A stretch of DNA of 51,234 nucleotides from NCBI GenBank assembly GCA_003349915.1, contig QFXE01000012.1, positions 1 through 51,234 on the forward strand. The letters run 5' to 3'. Under the pieces are notes generated by a model, which saw only the letters and a program-made list of their open reading frames with translations, searched no databases and was not told the origin of the DNA. Made by a program: the position numbers and the translations under genes. Shown here piece after piece: positions 34,820 through 43,436 of this stretch. The DNA is from an endosymbiont of Escarpia spicata. Lineage in GTDB: Bacteria; Pseudomonadota; Gammaproteobacteria; Chromatiales; Chromatiaceae. Each line of letters begins with the position of its first letter. The first letter of the stretch is position 1.

Positions 34820-34878
34820 GCGGGTGAGCAAACTTGATCCTTTCAGCCTCCTGGATCGGTTCTCACCCGCTTTTTTTT
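34820..34878 (+). terminator. Rho-independent terminator, plus strand
   Basis: GCGGGTGAG (34820-34828) pairs with CTCACCCGC (34862-34870), followed by eight T residues. An inner GATCC/GGATC stem extends the structure. It lies about 150 bp after rdgC. The 300-bp gap 34674-34973 otherwise holds nothing recognisable. Confidence 0.85.
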
Positions 34879-34884
34879 GCGCAT

Positions 34885-34921
34885 AAAAAAGCGGACCCCG
34901 GCATAACTGCCAGATTCCGCT
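34885..34921 (-). terminator. Rho-independent terminator, minus strand
   Basis: On the minus strand AGCGGA pairs with TCCGCT, continuing into CTGGC/GCCGG, and is followed by TTTTTT. It ends the three-gene sugar-nucleotide operon that stops at 34974. Confidence 0.85.
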
Positions 34922-34973
34922 CCTTAGTAGGCCTGATCAAGCGTAGCGGATCAGGCAAATTCTGCGTCAGATC

Positions 34974-35981
34974 CTAGTGCCCGTAGTACTCCTTGAACCA
35001 CTTGGCGAAAGCCGCTACACCATCTTCAAGCTTGGTGTCCGGTTTGTAACCCGTGTCCTTAATAAGGCTGTCCACATCGGCATAGGTGGCAACCACGTCG
35101 CCGTCCTGTAGTGGCAACATGTTCAGTTCGGCTTTCTTGCCAAGACTCTCTTCCAGCAGTTCAATGTAGCGCATCAGCTCTGTCGGGTTATTGCTGCCGA
35201 TGTTGTAGAGACGATAGGGCGCTTTACTGCTGGCGGTGTCCGGGTGATCGCTGTCCCAGTCGGGATTTGGCTGGGCCGGACGGTCCAGCACCTGAATCAC
35301 GCCTTCAACGATATCGTCGATGTAGGTGAAATCCCGTTGGTGCTTGCCATAGTTGAAGACATCAATGGGTTCGCCCTTCATGATCTTTTGGGCAAATTTG
35401 AGCATTGCCATGTCGGGACGGCTCCAGGGTCCATAGACCGTGAAGAAGCGCAAGCCGGTGGTGGGCAGGCGATAGAGATGGCTGTAGGTGTGAGCCATCA
35501 ACTCATTGGCCTTTTTGGTGGCTGCATAGAGACTCACCGGGTGATTCACATTGTCGTGAACCGAAAAGGGCATGGAGGTATTGGCGCCGTAGACAGAACT
35601 GCTGGAGGCGTAGACCAGGTGTTCGACGCCGTTATGGCGGCACCCTTCGAGAATATGCCCGAAGCCCATCAGGTTTGAATCAACATAGGCCAGCGGATTT
35701 TCGATGGAGTAGCGAACTCCCGCCTGGGCTGCCAGATTGACTACGCCGTTGGGTTTGTATTTGGCGAAACAGTCTGCAATGCCCTGGCGATCTTCCAGTT
35801 CAAGCCGCAGATCAGTGTAGTTCGGGTGATCCAGGGTACGGGCCAGGCGCGCCTTTTTCAGTTCAACATCGTAATAGTCGTTGAGGCAGTCGATGCCGAT
35901 GACCTTGTCACCACGATCCAGCAGCCGCAGTGCCAGGGCTGAACCGATGAAACCGGCGCTGCCAGTTATCAATACCTTCAT
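34974..35981 (-). CDS. NAD-dependent epimerase, UDP-glucuronate 4-epimerase type
   Basis: A 335-residue short-chain dehydrogenase/reductase-fold epimerase. The NAD site is GSAGFIGS (residues 7-14). The catalytic Ser-Tyr-Lys set is seen in YASSSSVYG and SLYAATKKANE. GLRFFTVYGPWSRPDMA and the HQRDFTYIDDIV block are typical of UDP-glucuronate 4-epimerases, which give UDP-galacturonate. It lies downstream of tviC- and tviB-like genes, so the operon supplies acidic sugar nucleotides for a capsule or O-antigen. The exact substrate needs enzyme tests. Confidence 0.88.
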   Translation of the reverse strand: MKVLITGSAGFIGSALALRLLDRGDKVIGIDCLNDYYDVELKKARLARTLDHPNYTDLRLELEDRQGIADCFAKYKPNGVVNLAAQAGVRYSIENPLAYVDSNLMGFGHILEGCRHNGVEHLVYASSSSVYGANTSMPFSVHDNVNHPVSLYAATKKANELMAHTYSHLYRLPTTGLRFFTVYGPWSRPDMAMLKFAQKIMKGEPIDVFNYGKHQRDFTYIDDIVEGVIQVLDRPAQPNPDWDSDHPDTASSKAPYRLYNIGSNNPTELMRYIELLEESLGKKAELNMLPLQDGDVVATYADVDSLIKDTGYKPDTKLEDGVAAFAKWFKEYYGH

Positions 35982-36020
35982 TGGGGGAGTTCCTTTTCGT
36001 AAACTAGCGCTAAATTGGGA

Positions 36021-37049
36021 TTAGGTCAGATCGTCGATGTACCAGTCCATCGCTTCATCAAGACCGGGTCCGATCTTGTGAGTCGGCTCATATCCCAGCA
36101 ATGTTTCTGATTTGGAAATATCGGCCAGAGAGTGCAGAACATCCCCGGCGCGGAAATCCCTGTAGGTTGGTGTTGCACCTTTGAGATGAGGAAAGCGCTT
36201 TTCCAGCAGTATACGGATCTCTTCGTACAAATCGGTCAATGTAGTGCGGTCGCCGACGGCAACGTTATAGACCTGGTCGACCGCATCAGGGTTTTCTGTG
36301 GTTGCGCCCAACAGATTGGCCTGTACGGCGTTGTCGATATAGCAGAAATCCCGGCTTGTTTTACCGTCACCATTGATGAAGACCTCTTCATCCTTGATCA
36401 TGGCATCGACCCACTTGGGTATGACGGCTGCGTATGCCCCATTAGGGTCCTGACGTTGTCCAAAGATATTGAAATAGCGCAGGCCGATGGTCTTGAAATC
36501 GTAGCAGCGGGCGAACACGCTGGCATACTGTTCGTTGACGACTTTGGTGACCGCATAGGGAGAGAGCGGGTTGCCGATCTCGCCTTCAACCTTCGGCAGA
36601 CCTGGATGGTCGCCATAGGTGGAACTGGAGGCTGCGTAGACAAACCGTTTGACACCGGCATCACGAGCCGCCACCAGCATGTTCAGATAGCCGGTGATGT
36701 TGTTCTCATTGGTGGTGATCGGATCGTCCAGGGAACGGGGTACCGAACCGAGGGCAGCCTGATGCAGCACGTAATCGACGCCGTCGCAGGCTTTTTTGCA
36801 GTCATCCAGAGAACGGATATCACCTTCGATGAAGGTGAAGTTGTTCCATTGGGCTTCCGAGACCTGTTCCTGCACCTTGTCGAAATTGTAGCGGTGCCCA
36901 GTACAGAAGTTATCCAGGCCGACAACGGACTGGTTGAGCTTCAACAGGGTTTCCAACAGGTTAGAGCCGATGAAACCGGCAACACCGGTCACGAGCCAAG
37001 TGGACTGGTTGCTTTCCAGGTGTTGTTTGAGCTTATCGTAGCTATTCAT
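36021..37049 (-). CDS. tviC: UDP-N-acetyl-hexosamine/uronate C4-epimerase, TviC/WbpP type
   Basis: A 342-residue SDR epimerase. The NAD site is [13 protein letters not shown] near residue 21, later than usual because of a 20-residue N-terminal extension typical of WbpP/TviC. Catalytic motifs are [16 protein letters not shown] and [15 protein letters not shown]. The [20 protein letters not shown] block separates this group from glucose/galactose epimerases. It probably interconverts UDP-GlcNAc(A) and UDP-GalNAc(A). The gene sits 29 bp downstream of the tviB-like dehydrogenase. Confidence 0.88.
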   Translation of the reverse strand: MNSYDKLKQHLESNQSTWLVTGVAGFIGSNLLETLLKLNQSVVGLDNFCTGHRYNFDKVQEQVSEAQWNNFTFIEGDIRSLDDCKKACDGVDYVLHQAALGSVPRSLDDPITTNENNITGYLNMLVAARDAGVKRFVYAASSSTYGDHPGLPKVEGEIGNPLSPYAVTKVVNEQYASVFARCYDFKTIGLRYFNIFGQRQDPNGAYAAVIPKWVDAMIKDEEVFINGDGKTSRDFCYIDNAVQANLLGATTENPDAVDQVYNVAVGDRTTLTDLYEEIRILLEKRFPHLKGATPTYRDFRAGDVLHSLADISKSETLLGYEPTHKIGPGLDEAMDWYIDDLT

Positions 37050-37078
37050 AAAGTCTGTATTCCAGGTCGTTTTACTGC

Positions 37079-38356
37079 TTACAGACGACCGTCGACATCA
37101 TCCACAGGCAGAAGGTTCTTAACATCGAAGAGCACACCGTCAGGTTTGCACAGGGAGCGGATCTTTTCACTGCCCATCTCGGCAAACTCTTTGTGTGACA
37201 CGGCCAATATAACGGCATCATAGTGCCCTTCCTTTAGCGTATCGATGGTGCGAATGCCATATTCGTGCTCAGCCTCGTCGGGGTTGACCCAAGGATCATA
37301 GACGTCCACTGCTGTGCCGTAGTCCTGGAACTCTGCAACTATATCCACCACGCGGGTATTTCGAAGATCCGGACAGTTCTCCTTGAAGGTGAGGCCCAGA
37401 ACCAGTGCCTTGCTGTCGGTGGACGCGGTGCCGCGTTTCATCATCATCTTGATGACGGAGTGGACCACATAGGCGCCCATGCCGTCGTTGAGACGGCGAC
37501 CCGCAAGGATGATCTCCGGCTGGTAGCCGATCGATTGCGCCTTGTGCGTCAGGTAGTAAGGGTCGACGCCGATGCAGCGGCCGCCAACCAGACCGGGGCG
37601 GAAGGGGAGAAAGTTCCACTTGCTGCCGGCGGCCTCAAGTACCTCCAGGGTATCGATTCCGAGACGATTGAAGATCAGCGCCAGTTCGTTGATCAGGGCA
37701 ATGTTGACATCGCGCTGGGTGTTTTCGATGACCTTTGCCGCCTCGGCAACCTTGATGCTGCTTGCCTTGTGGGTGCCGGCAGTAATGATGCTGCGGTAGA
37801 GTTCATCGACGAAATCCGCCACTTCGGGCGTGGAGCCTGAGGTCACTTTCTTAATGGTGGGCAGGCGGTGCTCCTTGTCGCCAGGATTGATGCGCTCAGG
37901 GCTGTAACCGACAAAGAAGTCCTTGTTGAAGATCAGGCCGGAGTCCGCTTCCATGATCGGGACGCAATCCTCTTCGGTGGCGCCTGGATAGACCGTGGAT
38001 TCGAAGATGGCGATATCGCCGGGTTTGATCACCTTGCCCAGCGCATGGCTGGCGCCGATCAGCGGCGAAAGGTCGGGCTGTTTATGCTCGTTGATCGGGG
38101 TGGGGACTGTGACGATAAAGACGTTGCACTCTTTGAGGTCATCCAGATTGCTGGTGTAGGTAAGATGGGGCACCTTTGCGAGTTCTTCGGGCTCCACTTC
38201 CAGAGAGCTGTCGCGGCCCTCTTTCAATTCCTGAACCCGTGCCTCGTTGATGTCGAGACCAATGGTGGGAAATTTCTTTCCGAACTCCACTGCCAGTGGC
38301 AGCCCTACATAACCGAGGCCAAGCACGCCGATACGTGCCTTCCTGAGGTCGAACAT
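37079..38356 (-). CDS. tviB: UDP-N-acetylglucosamine C6-dehydrogenase, TviB/WbpO type
   Basis: A 425-residue UDP-sugar 6-dehydrogenase. The N-terminal NAD site is [15 protein letters not shown], the middle domain holds [13 protein letters not shown], and the catalytic cysteine lies in [13 protein letters not shown]. The C-terminal UDP-binding part has [17 protein letters not shown]. This pattern is that of TviB/WbpO enzymes oxidising UDP-HexNAc to the uronic acid. First gene of the tviB-tviC-epimerase operon. The 187-bp upstream gap has no clear regulatory signal. Confidence 0.92.
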   Translation of the reverse strand: MFDLRKARIGVLGLGYVGLPLAVEFGKKFPTIGLDINEARVQELKEGRDSSLEVEPEELAKVPHLTYTSNLDDLKECNVFIVTVPTPINEHKQPDLSPLIGASHALGKVIKPGDIAIFESTVYPGATEEDCVPIMEADSGLIFNKDFFVGYSPERINPGDKEHRLPTIKKVTSGSTPEVADFVDELYRSIITAGTHKASSIKVAEAAKVIENTQRDVNIALINELALIFNRLGIDTLEVLEAAGSKWNFLPFRPGLVGGRCIGVDPYYLTHKAQSIGYQPEIILAGRRLNDGMGAYVVHSVIKMMMKRGTASTDSKALVLGLTFKENCPDLRNTRVVDIVAEFQDYGTAVDVYDPWVNPDEAEHEYGIRTIDTLKEGHYDAVILAVSHKEFAEMGSEKIRSLCKPDGVLFDVKNLLPVDDVDGRL

Positions 38357-38543
38357 GTTGAATCCCTATGATTTAAGCTGTTGAAAACAAAGAGTGATTT
38401 AGTAATTCTATTAGTGTGCCAAGCGCACAACAAAACAGCTGAATCATAGCGCGAGAAATGGGGAAACGCGAGTGTTTTGTCCGAGGTTTTCAAAACAGTT
38501 AACAACTCCTTGCCTTCCTCACATGTTTTGCTTCTTTGAACGG

Positions 38544-39347
38544 TCAGTCGGTGATTATTCCTGAGTGCCGCAGTTGCGAGAGTGTCTTAGCCTGCTCGCT
38601 CTCATCTGCATAGAGGACAACGACCCTGAAACGCTGTTCGGGCAGTTTAAACCAGTCAAACCGCAGGTCGGGAAAGCGCTTCTGCAGTGAACTCACATAG
38701 GCCTCGACCCGGTAGGGGCGGTTGAACTCGATGAGTGCCCGTCTCTTTTCCGCTGAATAGGGCTGTTGCGATTCGGTGGATCCGCGGTGGTTGATATCCG
38801 TCACATAAGTGAGGTGACGATAGATATAGCGGCTGTACCATTCTGCGCCGTCTGGTATGTCCCCTCCGGTTTTGGATATCCGGCCGGGGCCATAATTGTA
38901 GGCAGCCAGTGCCAGGTGCAGGTTGTTGTTATATCGCGCAAGCAGTTCTTTGAGATATCGGGTGCCCGCATCCACATTTCGACAGGGATTGTAGAGGTCT
39001 GCAATCCTGTTGATTCCTAGATGTTTCGCGGTGCCCGGCCATTGGATCTGCATCAGACCATGGGCATTTGCGTGGGAACGGGCCGCAGGATCGAAATCGC
39101 TTTCACCTCGTGAGACCGCCAGCAGCAGGGTCAATGGCAGATCGTGAGTTGCTGCAGCCCGGCGGAAGCAGTGCAGATAGGGGAAGTGTTTGCTCGGTTC
39201 TGTGCTGTCTGCTGAAGACAGGTAGTTTTTCCAGGTCTCTGAAAGGGTTGTTGTCCTGTTATCCGCCGCGCTACTGGCGAACTGGGAAAAGATCATTCCA
39301 GCCAGCAGGCAGAATAGGAGCGTTCTATTTCTATTTATCCGGATCAT
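38544..39347 (-). CDS. Exported lytic transglycosylase (SLT family 1)
   Basis: A 267-residue peptidoglycan-cleaving enzyme. A signal peptide (LLFCLLAGMIFSQFASSAA) is followed by the SLT domain: catalytic Glu82 in AVSRGESDFDP, the AHGLMQIQWPGTAK block, NVDAGTRYLKELLARY and ALAAYNYGPGRI. After residue about 200 a further region (RFRVVVLYADESEQA, TLSQLRHSGI) looks SPOR-like, which would direct it to bare glycan strands at division sites. It is the last gene of a seven-gene operon and overlaps the preceding gene by 17 bp. Confidence 0.88.
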   Translation of the reverse strand: MIRINRNRTLLFCLLAGMIFSQFASSAADNRTTTLSETWKNYLSSADSTEPSKHFPYLHCFRRAAATHDLPLTLLLAVSRGESDFDPAARSHANAHGLMQIQWPGTAKHLGINRIADLYNPCRNVDAGTRYLKELLARYNNNLHLALAAYNYGPGRISKTGGDIPDGAEWYSRYIYRHLTYVTDINHRGSTESQQPYSAEKRRALIEFNRPYRVEAYVSSLQKRFPDLRFDWFKLPEQRFRVVVLYADESEQAKTLSQLRHSGIITD

Positions 39348-39840
39348 GGGATGCCTGCTCTATTTCGAGGCCGCTTGCTGCAGCAATTTGTGTGAGGGCG
39401 ATGGAGCGGTCTGTTTCACCCCAATGCGAAAAAACAACCTGATACCTGCCCGATTCTTCCTGTTGGACACGCATTTGGCGTCCCGTCAGGCGTTCAATAC
39501 GAGTGGCAAATCCGCTGGCGGAGCGTTCACTGTGGAATGGGCTCCAGAACGGCTGCCACTGTTGTTCGATTGTCTGAAGTTCGATATTGGATACGGGTGG
39601 CTCCTCAGTCGTGGGTATGTCGACCGGGATTGGAGGGGCTTCCAATAGGCGATCGTCTGCCGTTGAGGTTGTGTGTGATACCTCGACCGATTGGTTGGGT
39701 GTTGCCGGAACACTTTGTGATGGCATTTGAGTGGGTTGGGGAGTACTGGAGACCCGCTGAGTCGGTGTCGGGTTGAAAACCATGCCCAGGAGGAAAACAG
39801 CCACCCCGAAACCTGCAATAAGTCCGATGAATTTTGTCAT
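39331..39840 (-). CDS. Membrane-anchored protein with SPOR-like C-terminus
   Basis: A 169-residue protein: a membrane anchor (FIGLIAGFGVAVFLLGMVF), a long Pro/Ser/Thr-rich periplasmic linker (about residues 25-90), and a C-terminal compact region (SGFATRIERLTGRQMRVQQE to IALTQIAAASGLEIE) with the size and pattern of a SPOR domain. SPOR domains bind denuded peptidoglycan. The ATG at 39838-39840 has GAGG 8 bp before it. The gene is 14 bp after the large lipoprotein gene and overlaps the transglycosylase gene. The SPOR call is by appearance only. Confidence 0.6.
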   Translation of the reverse strand: MTKFIGLIAGFGVAVFLLGMVFNPTPTQRVSSTPQPTQMPSQSVPATPNQSVEVSHTTSTADDRLLEAPPIPVDIPTTEEPPVSNIELQTIEQQWQPFWSPFHSERSASGFATRIERLTGRQMRVQQEESGRYQVVFSHWGETDRSIALTQIAAASGLEIEQASHDPDK

Positions 39841-39854
39841 GATATTCCTCACTA

Positions 39855-41381
39855 TTAATAAATACTAATCAATGAGTTATTGTTATTACTTAATGTAATA
39901 TCTCTTGATGTCCATGCCACATTTGAAGCGTGCTTCAACATCAATTGGTCAAGTTTCTGCAACCAACTCATTAGTTCTTCAGCATTGAGTTGTGGATCTT
40001 CGTAACCGTGGCAACTCTCTGGCAGGAGGGCGAGATGGGCGGCGACTACCCCAGCGCTGAGATCATCATTGGTGATTATCGCGTAGTAGGTCTCTCGTTC
40101 GGAATGGTCATCACTATGCAGCACGCCCTCCACGCCTCGCCGATGCCGTGAAGGTAGACGCAGGGTCTTTCCACTGGAATTCCGGGAAGACCGCACTCCA
40201 AGATGCCGGCACTCTGATGGGGCGAGACGAAACAGTGCGCCGTCGCCACGCTTTTTGAAGAAGAACCCCCGGCTCTCTGCAGGCGCAGCTATCTCCAAAG
40301 CAAAGCACCCCTGCTTGGGAATAGCCGCCTGCCCATTGAGTACGCGCTCTCCAGAGCGCCAGGGATGGCGTGTGCCGCAGAGTGACAGTTTTCTCGGTGT
40401 GATGATCTGGAGAACGCCGGCGCTTTTTGCCGCTCTCACCGGCCTCTCTTTTTGGGCAGGGATGGCCACGGTGGTAGTGGCCTGTGCAGGGCCAGATTGA
40501 AGATAGGTGCTGACACTGATATCCGGCAGTGCCGAAGCAGCCTCGGCAGGTTGAACCAGAATCCAGAATTGTTGCAGATTTCCTGAGATCCGGTGAGTTT
40601 TTCCCTTTATCGTCAGATCGGCATCAGCCTGATTGTTTTCAATATGAACATCGCCGAAACGGGCGAGATAGTGGGTGAGCAGTTCCATGGTTGTACGAGC
40701 CTGTGCTTCACCACTCTCATAAGGCTGAATATGAAGTTTGGGATTTTGAACAGGCAACTGTTTAAGACGGCAGTAGAGGTCATCAGCCAGTTGTCTGGCC
40801 ATAAGATCCGGCTGGCCTTGAACAAAAGGCAGCATTCGCAGGCCTCGAAGTGACTCATCCAGATGCACAGTGCGTAGCAATTCTGCCTGCTGACGGGATG
40901 CCTCTCCCTGCCATTGCAGGCTGAACCCGGAGATCCAACTGTTCTGTTGCAGATCCAATGCCCTGAGGGTCAGATTCAACTGCCGACTGCTGTCGAGTCT
41001 GAGATCCAGGCCGATGAAATAGTGGATCGGCTGTTCACCATCGCAAGGTTTAGTGGGTCTATCCCGATGACTCCAGTGTTTGTCCCGTTGTTGTCGGGCC
41101 AGATGAATACCAGGAGTCGCCAGTAGTTCGGCGTTGATTTTATCGCGGATGTCCCGTGTCAGTTGATCCAGTTTTGGTTGAATCGCACCGTCGTTTAGTC
41201 TGCCCAGCAATATGGATTCTCCCTGGAAACGGGGATGTTGGCTGAGTTGTGTTTTGAGATAAGGGATAAGATCCTGCTCGACCCACTGGTCAAGCGTGGA
41301 TTGTGATGCAGGTCTGGTCTGTTGGGTGACACAACCACTCAGGCCTATCAGAAGCAGAGTAAGACAGATTGATCTAAACAT
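39855..41381 (-). CDS. Large lipoprotein with DUF4384-like C-terminal region
   Basis: A 508-residue lipoprotein: the signal CLTLLLIGLSGC has a clear lipobox ending at Cys16. The N-terminal half (LDQWVEQDLIPYLKTQLSQH, FIGLDLRLDSSRQLNLTLRAL) may be an ABC-transport-auxiliary or CsgG-like fold. The C-terminal half (GFFFKKRGDGALFRLAPSEC, ETYYAIITNDDLSAGVVAAH) resembles DUF4384-type domains. The role is unknown. Its ATG lies 8 bp inside the end of the ExbD-like gene, showing tight coupling. The product is likely tethered to the outer or inner membrane on the periplasmic side. Confidence 0.7.
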   Translation of the reverse strand: MFRSICLTLLLIGLSGCVTQQTRPASQSTLDQWVEQDLIPYLKTQLSQHPRFQGESILLGRLNDGAIQPKLDQLTRDIRDKINAELLATPGIHLARQQRDKHWSHRDRPTKPCDGEQPIHYFIGLDLRLDSSRQLNLTLRALDLQQNSWISGFSLQWQGEASRQQAELLRTVHLDESLRGLRMLPFVQGQPDLMARQLADDLYCRLKQLPVQNPKLHIQPYESGEAQARTTMELLTHYLARFGDVHIENNQADADLTIKGKTHRISGNLQQFWILVQPAEAASALPDISVSTYLQSGPAQATTTVAIPAQKERPVRAAKSAGVLQIITPRKLSLCGTRHPWRSGERVLNGQAAIPKQGCFALEIAAPAESRGFFFKKRGDGALFRLAPSECRHLGVRSSRNSSGKTLRLPSRHRRGVEGVLHSDDHSERETYYAIITNDDLSAGVVAAHLALLPESCHGYEDPQLNAEELMSWLQKLDQLMLKHASNVAWTSRDITLSNNNNSLISIY

Positions 41382-42219
41382 TCCCTTGTCTCCTATCCAG
41401 TTTGACATGGCCCAAGGCATCGATAATGAGCAGACCGCCACTGGACTCCTGCATCAGTCGTTGAATTTTTTCCTGTAACAGACTGGGTAGTTCCACGCCC
41501 CAGACAACCGGTGTGCCCGATGTCGTGACGGGCAGTTGCCGATAGGCCTGTAGAACCTCGCCGGGGACTGTTTCAGACGTCATTTCATGGTAGCGCCGGG
41601 GAAAGGGTGTAACATGAAACACCGTTTTTCCATTGGTAAATGTAAGTTTCCAGGCTGCCTCAGAGCCTAGCGCATAGAGTTGAATCCTCTTGTTTTGTAC
41701 GAGGTGTTTCAAGGCTTGATCTGAAGAGAACCTGAGTTCAAATCCTGGTTCTTCATCTTTAGCGGTGTTTGTCTTCTGCACCTCGACAGGAGTGACGGTT
41801 TGAGGCTTTTTCTTTAACTGCTGATCCAGGGCGGACAGATCTTTCTGGCGCTGCTTGATTTTCAAATTCAATAGAGAGAGTTGCTGCTGTTTCTGTTGAG
41901 ACTGTGTCGTCAGCGCTTTCTGTTCGTCAGTAATCCTGCGTTGCTTTTGCTGCTGTTGCTCGAGGTCTGCATTGAGTTGCTCAAGAGATGCGATGAGGGT
42001 CTGCTGTTCCTGTTCCAATCGACTGTTGTCGGTTTTCTCTTCAACGACTTTGGGCTCTTCCGAAGCGGCCTGCGGCAGTGACTGCACCAAGGCAAAGATC
42101 GCCATCAGGCAAAAGCCGAGAATTGCCATAAAGCGCATGACATCGGTCTGCAGTTCATCCGTGCCGCCGGATCCCGCATGGGGGTCAGCGCTGTAAATTT
42201 GTGAGTGCCAGAGGTTCAT
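41374..42219 (-). CDS. ExbD/TolR-like membrane protein with periplasmic coiled coil
   Basis: A 281-residue protein. After a short cytoplasmic start (MNLWHSQIYSADPHAGSGG) the single transmembrane helix has an acidic residue at its beginning (ELQTDVMRFMAILGFCLMAI), as in ExbD/TolR/MotB, where that Asp carries protons. A long Gln-rich coiled coil follows (about residues 60-150), then a periplasmic domain (FELRFSSDQALKHLVQNKR to GLLIIDALGHVKL). The coding start overlaps the ExbB-like gene by 35 bp. The ExbD relation is inferred from topology and context, not from strong identity. An upstream in-frame extension is not supported. Confidence 0.65.
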   Translation of the reverse strand: MNLWHSQIYSADPHAGSGGTDELQTDVMRFMAILGFCLMAIFALVQSLPQAASEEPKVVEEKTDNSRLEQEQQTLIASLEQLNADLEQQQQKQRRITDEQKALTTQSQQKQQQLSLLNLKIKQRQKDLSALDQQLKKKPQTVTPVEVQKTNTAKDEEPGFELRFSSDQALKHLVQNKRIQLYALGSEAAWKLTFTNGKTVFHVTPFPRRYHEMTSETVPGEVLQAYRQLPVTTSGTPVVWGVELPSLLQEKIQRLMQESSGGLLIIDALGHVKLDRRQGNV

Positions 42220-42862
42220 CCCGATTCTCTTGGTGGTGACTGATTTGTTGCAGGTGGCTGTCGATGCGATCCAGTGAGGACTGTACTGCCGTGTTGTGCT
42301 GCTCGGCCAGATGGCTGTAGTAGCGCTGTAGTTCACCACCAACGGCAACTGCCTTGATGACACGCATCAGATAGCCGCCAATGCCGCCGAATATTGTGGT
42401 GGAGAGCGCGAGCAGGATCCCTCCATCGACCAACCGTTGCAGAATGACGAAGGCACCGAGTTGCGCTGCGGTCTCAGGGTCGCCTAGAGCGAAGAGTAGG
42501 GCGCTGCGCATTCCGATGGCGGTCCAGATCACGCCAATACCGAAAAATAGCCCAATCCAGATATCGGTCAAGTGTGCGGCCTGGACGATCCTGTCGATGG
42601 ATTGTCCCGCGGTAATGCGTTGCCGCAGGGTACGCAGACTTAGCAGAAACAGCAGCAATACGAGGGTGAAGGGCCAAACGGCCATGCCCATATTGCGGCT
42701 GCTCCAGCTAAGCAGGTTTTGCAAGCCCGCCAGAGATTCGACTGAGATTGTCACCAGGTTCTGGGTCGACAGCAGCCACAATAGCAGGCCGCCAATACTC
42801 AGAGTGATAGACATACCCAGCAGAAATCCCTTCAGAAAGCGACTGAGATATCCCCTTTTCAT
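42185..42862 (-). CDS. MotA/TolQ/ExbB-like proton-channel membrane protein
   Basis: A 225-residue protein with four hydrophobic segments: about residues 12-33, 50-75, 100-122 and 140-165. The last pair (WIGLFFGIGVIWTAIGMRSA and VDGGILLALSTTIFGGIGGY) has the look of ExbB/TolQ helices, including small-residue-rich Gly/Ala/Thr lines. A C-terminal cytoplasmic helix (HNTAVQSSLDRIDSHLQQIS) follows. The neighbour directly downstream is ExbD-like, as in known proton-driven pairs. The ATG at 42860-42862 is used; the longer frame has no support. Confidence 0.65.
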   Translation of the reverse strand: MKRGYLSRFLKGFLLGMSITLSIGGLLLWLLSTQNLVTISVESLAGLQNLLSWSSRNMGMAVWPFTLVLLLFLLSLRTLRQRITAGQSIDRIVQAAHLTDIWIGLFFGIGVIWTAIGMRSALLFALGDPETAAQLGAFVILQRLVDGGILLALSTTIFGGIGGYLMRVIKAVAVGGELQRYYSHLAEQHNTAVQSSLDRIDSHLQQISHHQENRDEPLALTNLQR

Positions 42863-42878
42863 CGCTTCTCTTCCCGCG

Positions 42879-43424
42879 CTAATTGGCACCACAAGCGGTG
42901 CAGGTGGCTTCCAGCACAAGTTCCGTCTCTTTCAACAGTCGGTCCGCGCGCTGATAACTACCGGTATCCCGACTGATCTTTACCAGGCCGCGTTCCTTGT
43001 CGAGTAGCTCCTGTTCCATGTTTGACAGCACCTCCTGCTGTTTTGGACAGGTCAGGCTGCAGTTGTTGTAGTCCCCCATCAGGGAGACATATTTGACGTT
43101 GAAATAGCGATTGTAGATCGATTTAGCCTGCTGTTTGCTCAACAGACCTGCCTGATTTGACCAGAGCAGGAATTCGCTGAACTTCTCTTTGTTTGCAGGT
43201 TTTGGATCGCTCTCTGCAATATTCATCAGACGCTCAAGGTAGGCATTGAACTGGAAGCCGCAAACATCACTCAAATCACTCTTCGACTGGCTCACAGCGA
43301 CATCCAGATCGTGACCCTGTGGTGGGATGCAGGCGTTGGCCTTGACCGGTTGGGTGTCGCAACCAGCGGCGAATGAAACGGTGGCAAACAGTGCCGCTGA
43401 GATAAGTGCTTTCGTGCTATTCAT
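42879..43424 (-). CDS. Cysteine-rich lipoprotein of unknown function
   Basis: A 181-residue lipoprotein with the signal MNSTKALISAALFATVSFAAGC, lipobox FAAGC (lipidated Cys22). The mature part is helical with several cysteines (NACIPPQG, DVCGFQF, NNCSLTC, and ATCTACGAN at the end), which could form disulfides in the periplasm. No known domain is recognised. It lies between the ExbB-like gene (16 bp downstream) and the exported coiled-coil gene (12 bp upstream), so it should belong to the same complex or pathway. Confidence 0.7.
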   Translation of the reverse strand: MNSTKALISAALFATVSFAAGCDTQPVKANACIPPQGHDLDVAVSQSKSDLSDVCGFQFNAYLERLMNIAESDPKPANKEKFSEFLLWSNQAGLLSKQQAKSIYNRYFNVKYVSLMGDYNNCSLTCPKQQEVLSNMEQELLDKERGLVKISRDTGSYQRADRLLKETELVLEATCTACGAN

Positions 43425-43436
43425 GATGTTTCTCCC

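Noticed and set aside
41374-42862. Zorya-type anti-phage system (ZorA/ZorB-like pair)
   Set aside because: The pair is only ExbB/ExbD-like, no ZorC/ZorD/ZorE (helicase or nuclease) is near, and the neighbours are cell-wall and lipoprotein genes.
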